Origin: Heterodera schachtii
Lineage: Eukaryota > Nematoda > Chromadorea > Rhabditida > Heteroderidae
Length of the DNA stretch: 64,000 nucleotides
Direction of reading: 5' to 3'
Assembly: GCA_023374025.1 (NCBI GenBank)
Contig: SIJG01000006.1
Coordinates: forward strand, 883,814-947,813
Shown one piece after another: positions 60,848 to 64,000 of the stretch (position 1 is its first letter; the number at the start of each line of letters is the position of its first letter). The position numbers and the translations under genes were made by a program. The notes under the pieces were generated by a model. The model was given only the letters and a program-made list of their open reading frames with translations. It made no database searches and was not told where the DNA came from.

Positions 60848-62269
60848 ATGAAGGTGGAATCGGAGGCCAGGGAGGCGGCCTATCGTTTTGTGGTAATAAA
60901 TAAATTAATTAAATAATTATCTAAAATAATATTTTTACATTTAAATTAACAATTGTTTCCTCCTAAAAAAGGTATGCACAGCAGTGACTTTCTCATTGGC
61001 TGCCATTTTGGCAATTTTCATCACTTTGCCACTGGCCAATCAGTACATCAACAACATCCAGCAGCGCGTACAGCATGAAATGGACTTTTGCAAGGTGTTC
61101 AATTTAATCATTGTATATTTAAACCCCAAAATCTTTTACCCATCTTCAAAATTCAGATAAATCTGAGAATTTGGGATACTTTAGTGCCTTACAACATTAA
61201 TTACTCTAATTTATGTGTTAAGCTCTCCGTCAAAGAGGTGATGTTGGAGATGAGTGAGTTGCAAAGCGCCGAGGGCACAGCAGAAGCTGAACAGTCGACA
61301 ACCTTTGGCGGGCTGCACTCCCTCCTGCAGCTGCCGGAGATTGACGGCACAAGCGGCGCATCGAATGGCACTCGTTCCCGGCGTCAGGCGCCGTTGCCGG
61401 GCCGGGCGCAATGCGAAGGTGGGGGAGAGAGTAATTTAAAAACAACAATTTAAAATTGAAATTAAATGTTTTTAGGTTGCTGCATTCCGGGACTGCCCGG
61501 TCCGCCCGGCCCACCGGGCCGCAGCGGAGTGCCCGGCCGTCCGGGCGCGCCCGGCGCCCCCGGATTTCCTGGACGCCCTCCAGCGTAAAATAGCCAACAT
61601 CCGATGGCTTGGAAAACTGCCGCTCCATTTTACCACCCATTTAGCATTTGCGAAGAAGTGACCCCTCCGCCGTGCATTCCGTGCCCCCCGGGCCAACCCG
61701 GCCCCCCGGGGTCGCCCGGCGAAGTGGGCAGCCCGGGCCCGGTTGGCCATCCCGGACGGCCCGGCAATGATGGACCACCGGGTGAACAAATAAATATACC
61801 CAACAAATTTTACTCCATTTGCGTTCAGGCCCCCAGGGACCCCCGGGCATTCAGGGCGAACACGGCGACATCGGCCGAGAGGGAACGCGGGGGGAGCCGG
61901 GCCGACCGGCGATTTCGACGCCCGCCCTCCCCGGCGACTCGGGCCCACCCGGAGAACCGGTGAGTGTGCCGAAGAAATCCATCCCAACCCCAAATTGCAG
62001 GGCCCTCCCGGCTTCCCCGGTGAAATTGGCGAGCCCGGCCGTCCCGGCAGCGAAGGGCTGCCCGGGCCGCAGGGACCGTCCGGCGCCCCGGGCCCTCCCG
62101 GACCGCCGGGCCGACCCGGCGAAGACGGCACGACGGGGCACCAGGTGCAGCCAAATGGGAGACCAATCGGCAAAAGTGTTTTTAGGGACCACCGGGAGAA
62201 CGGGGAATATGCCCAAAATATTGCGCATTGGACGGCGGCGTTTTCTTCGAGGATGGGACGAGAAGATGA
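60848..62269 (+). CDS. Cuticle collagen, SQT-1/ROL-6 group (322 aa)
   Basis: A structural protein of the nematode cuticle, secreted by hypodermis. Eight exons: 60848-60892, 60972-61094, 61223-61418, 61476-61584, 61645-61781, 61829-61959, 62001-62144, 62186-62269. The N-terminus has the usual transmembrane/signal helix ([20 protein letters not shown]). A furin-type site (TRSRRQ) precedes the collagen part. Then come Cys pairs and interrupted Gly-X-Y blocks: [33 protein letters not shown], and longer runs in exons 5-7. The C-terminus, [19 protein letters not shown], is the tail I associate with the SQT-1/ROL-6 type of C. elegans collagen. Introns interrupt the Gly-X-Y domain in phases that preserve triplets. 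Which individual gene is not determined. Confidence 0.92.
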
Positions 62270-62601
62270 GGAAAAACGGAGGAGGAAAAAAGTTTTTGAA
62301 AAAGAAATTGCAATTTTTGGGCAATTGACCCAGAATTTATTTGTAAAAACTTGTAAATATACAGAATACAATTTATATAAATATAAGCCAGGAATACTTA
62401 GAATCATATTCAAAAAATTCGATAATTAATCGCTAAATTTAAAATATTTTGTTATTTTTAAAATTTCGTCATTAAACAAAAACGGAACAATAACAAAAGG
62501 GAAACAAACAAATTGACATCACACATCACAAAAATGATCAGAGGGAAGCGTCAAACAGTATCCACTGGTTACTGTACCATCGCATTCATTTACTGTCTGT
62601 T
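62270..62601. other. Gap between convergent collagen and NMD3 genes
   Basis: AT-rich 332-bp spacer between stop codons; must hold both polyadenylation regions. Nothing else seen. Confidence 0.5.
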
Positions 62602-64000
62602 CTACCCCTCTTCCTCCTCCCGCATTTCGACATCGTCCAGCTCCAAATCGTCCAACATTTCCGCGAGTGTCGGCGCTCCCTCAATGTGCTCCTCCTCCCC
62701 GCCTTCGCTCAGTGCCGAATCAGCCGCGGCGGATGCCATTCGCTGTCGGTGGTGCCGTTGTTGGGCTGCTGTTCGGTTTGCACTCGTCGCCGTCTGTTTC
62801 ACCGACTGCTTTCCGCCTCCCTTCTTGTAAATGTTGATCCGTTCGCGCAATGCCGGATCCTCCTCAATGTCGTCCATGAATTCCTTAAATAATGTAATAA
62901 TTTTTTAAATAAATTCCTAAAATTCCATTGTTCCCTTTACCAACAAAATTTTTGCAAAAATTCCGGGTGTATCGTTCCGGCTAACAAAACAATAAGCGGT
63001 TGGTTCAAATTCAAACTGTGCTCACATTGAACTCCCTCTCCACGCTGGCAGTCTCTTCCTGGTCGAGCAGTCTCTTCAGTCGCCACTGTCTCTTGCGCAG
63101 TCGGCGACTCCGATCGTACGCTTTTCTGATCAAAACCTAAACAAGCAAAAAACATAAATACAAATAGAAATGAAGAATCAGCATTAAGTAAAACTGACTG
63201 ACCACATCCGGCACATTTTCCTCTTTCACCGCGTCAAATGTCCGATTGTTCAAATTCGTCTGACAAACATTGTAACCCGAAAAAGGAAAACAATAAGAAA
63301 ATGTTGAATAAAAAATTATTTCGTTGGTAATCAAGGAAAGAGTAGACTTTAGAGACCCATTTGAAAATAAAGCCGAAAAAACTAAATCTAAAGCCAGGGA
63401 ATATTTTTTCATTATGCACCCAAAACGGTGTCGCCGGCATTGAGCAGATGGCCAAGATGAGAACGGCAACAAACGGATTTGGCATCGGAATGTCCGACTT
63501 GGTCACTGTAGTAGGTAGAAATATGCATTAAAAAGTACAGGAAAATTAAAAAATTGAATCGAATGAGATTCAAATTGGGGGGGGGGGGGGGGGCGCACCT
63601 GCGCACCACCCAAACATCGGCCAGTCGGTGCTTTGTGGACACGGACCCATGGCCGTGTGGGAGAACGGCGTAAGGGTCGTCGACCTCCTCCACGTCGACC
63701 ACAAAAAACTCGACAAGCGATTTAGGATGGACCAAAATGTCGAAAGGGTTCTTCCAATAGGTGGTACTGAAATTGGAAAATGTGAAAAAACGGTATAAAC
63801 TAAAAAAGGGATAAATTATATTAAAAAAAACACTTACGCGTTGAGCTCGTACAATTGCAATGTTTGCGGGTTGATCAGTGAGACAACGTCGGTGACGCGA
63901 AGACAGAGGACGAATTGGCCAATGTTGGCGAAGGATTGGGCCAAAGTGCGCGGCAGACAAATGAGCGCGTCCTTCGTGATCGGCACAATGTCCACACAAA
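62602..64000 (-). CDS. nmd-3: 60S ribosomal export adaptor NMD3 (C-terminal part, runs off the window)
   Basis: NMD3 binds the large ribosomal subunit and carries it to the CRM1 exportin. Exons visible: from beyond 64000 to 63838, 63766-63599, 63505-63418, 63259-63203, 63136-63026, 62883-62602 (stop). Matching segments in order are VDIVPITKDALICLPRTLAQ, RVTDVVSLINPQTLQLYELN, YWKNPFDILVHPKSLVEFF, STKHRLADVWVVR, CRSHLGHLLNAGDTVLG, ENVPDVVLIRKAYDRSRR and the acidic tail with EGAPTLAEMLDDLELDDVEM. Half of the protein, including the zinc-binding N-terminus, lies outside the window. The join between 63418 and 63259 needs either a GC donor or a non-AG acceptor; the segment YNVCQ just before 63259 looks homologous, which argues for an unusual acceptor. 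Confidence 0.9.

Overview
The window reads as nuclear DNA of a nematode, most likely a cyst-forming plant parasite (Globodera/Heterodera-like). Genes are split into many short exons by mostly small introns, several introns appear to use GC-AG borders (noted in Globodera), non-coding DNA is AT-rich but full of runs of G or C, and there is a nematode cuticle collagen, a nematode-type nuclear receptor and a W(X6)W-amide neuropeptide gene. The exact species is inference. All exon models were assembled by eye from splice signals, reading phase and family resemblance.

Layout. 1-5.8 kb: AT-rich DNA with a 588-bp foldback element, one candidate small secreted protein gene (minus), then GTCGAC-type repeats and a satellite array. 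5.8-11.5 kb: tandem SLC7 amino-acid transporter copies; the first is a frameshifted pseudogene, the second is mostly intact but has an unresolved gap. 12.4-17.7 kb: a Cys-loop ligand-gated channel with a very large charged N-terminal exon. Inside one of its introns, same strand, sits a single-exon gene (15123-16013) for a predicted secreted, basic protein with a near-perfect plant-type VQ motif. 17.9-21.3 kb (minus): SLC13 dicarboxylate/citrate transporter. 23.6-24.8 kb: goosecoid-class homeobox gene. 28.1-32.8 kb: nuclear receptor. 36.9-38.0 kb: myoinhibitory-peptide precursor (nlp-38 type). 38.6-43.1 kb (minus): chondroitin synthase (sqv-5 type), head-to-head with a small coiled-coil, perhaps dysbindin-like, gene. 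44.5-45.7 kb (minus): complex I subunit NDUFA5. 47.2-50.1 kb: type-B carboxylesterase. 50.8-51.5 kb: secreted EF-hand protein. 52.1-52.7 kb (minus): unidentified exons. 53.9-57.9 kb (minus): prolyl oligopeptidase. 60.8-62.3 kb: cuticle collagen. 62.6-64.0 kb (minus, runs off the window): ribosome export adaptor NMD3.

The genes do not form one pathway; this is ordinary mixed nematode chromosome. The most notable item is the VQ-motif secretory gene. VQ proteins are known mainly as plant partners of WRKY transcription factors, so a secreted, lysine/arginine-rich VQ protein in a probable plant parasite is a candidate host-nucleus effector. Several non-autonomous DNA elements can be delimited, some with clear target-site duplications, and one appears to supply a splice donor in NDUFA5.
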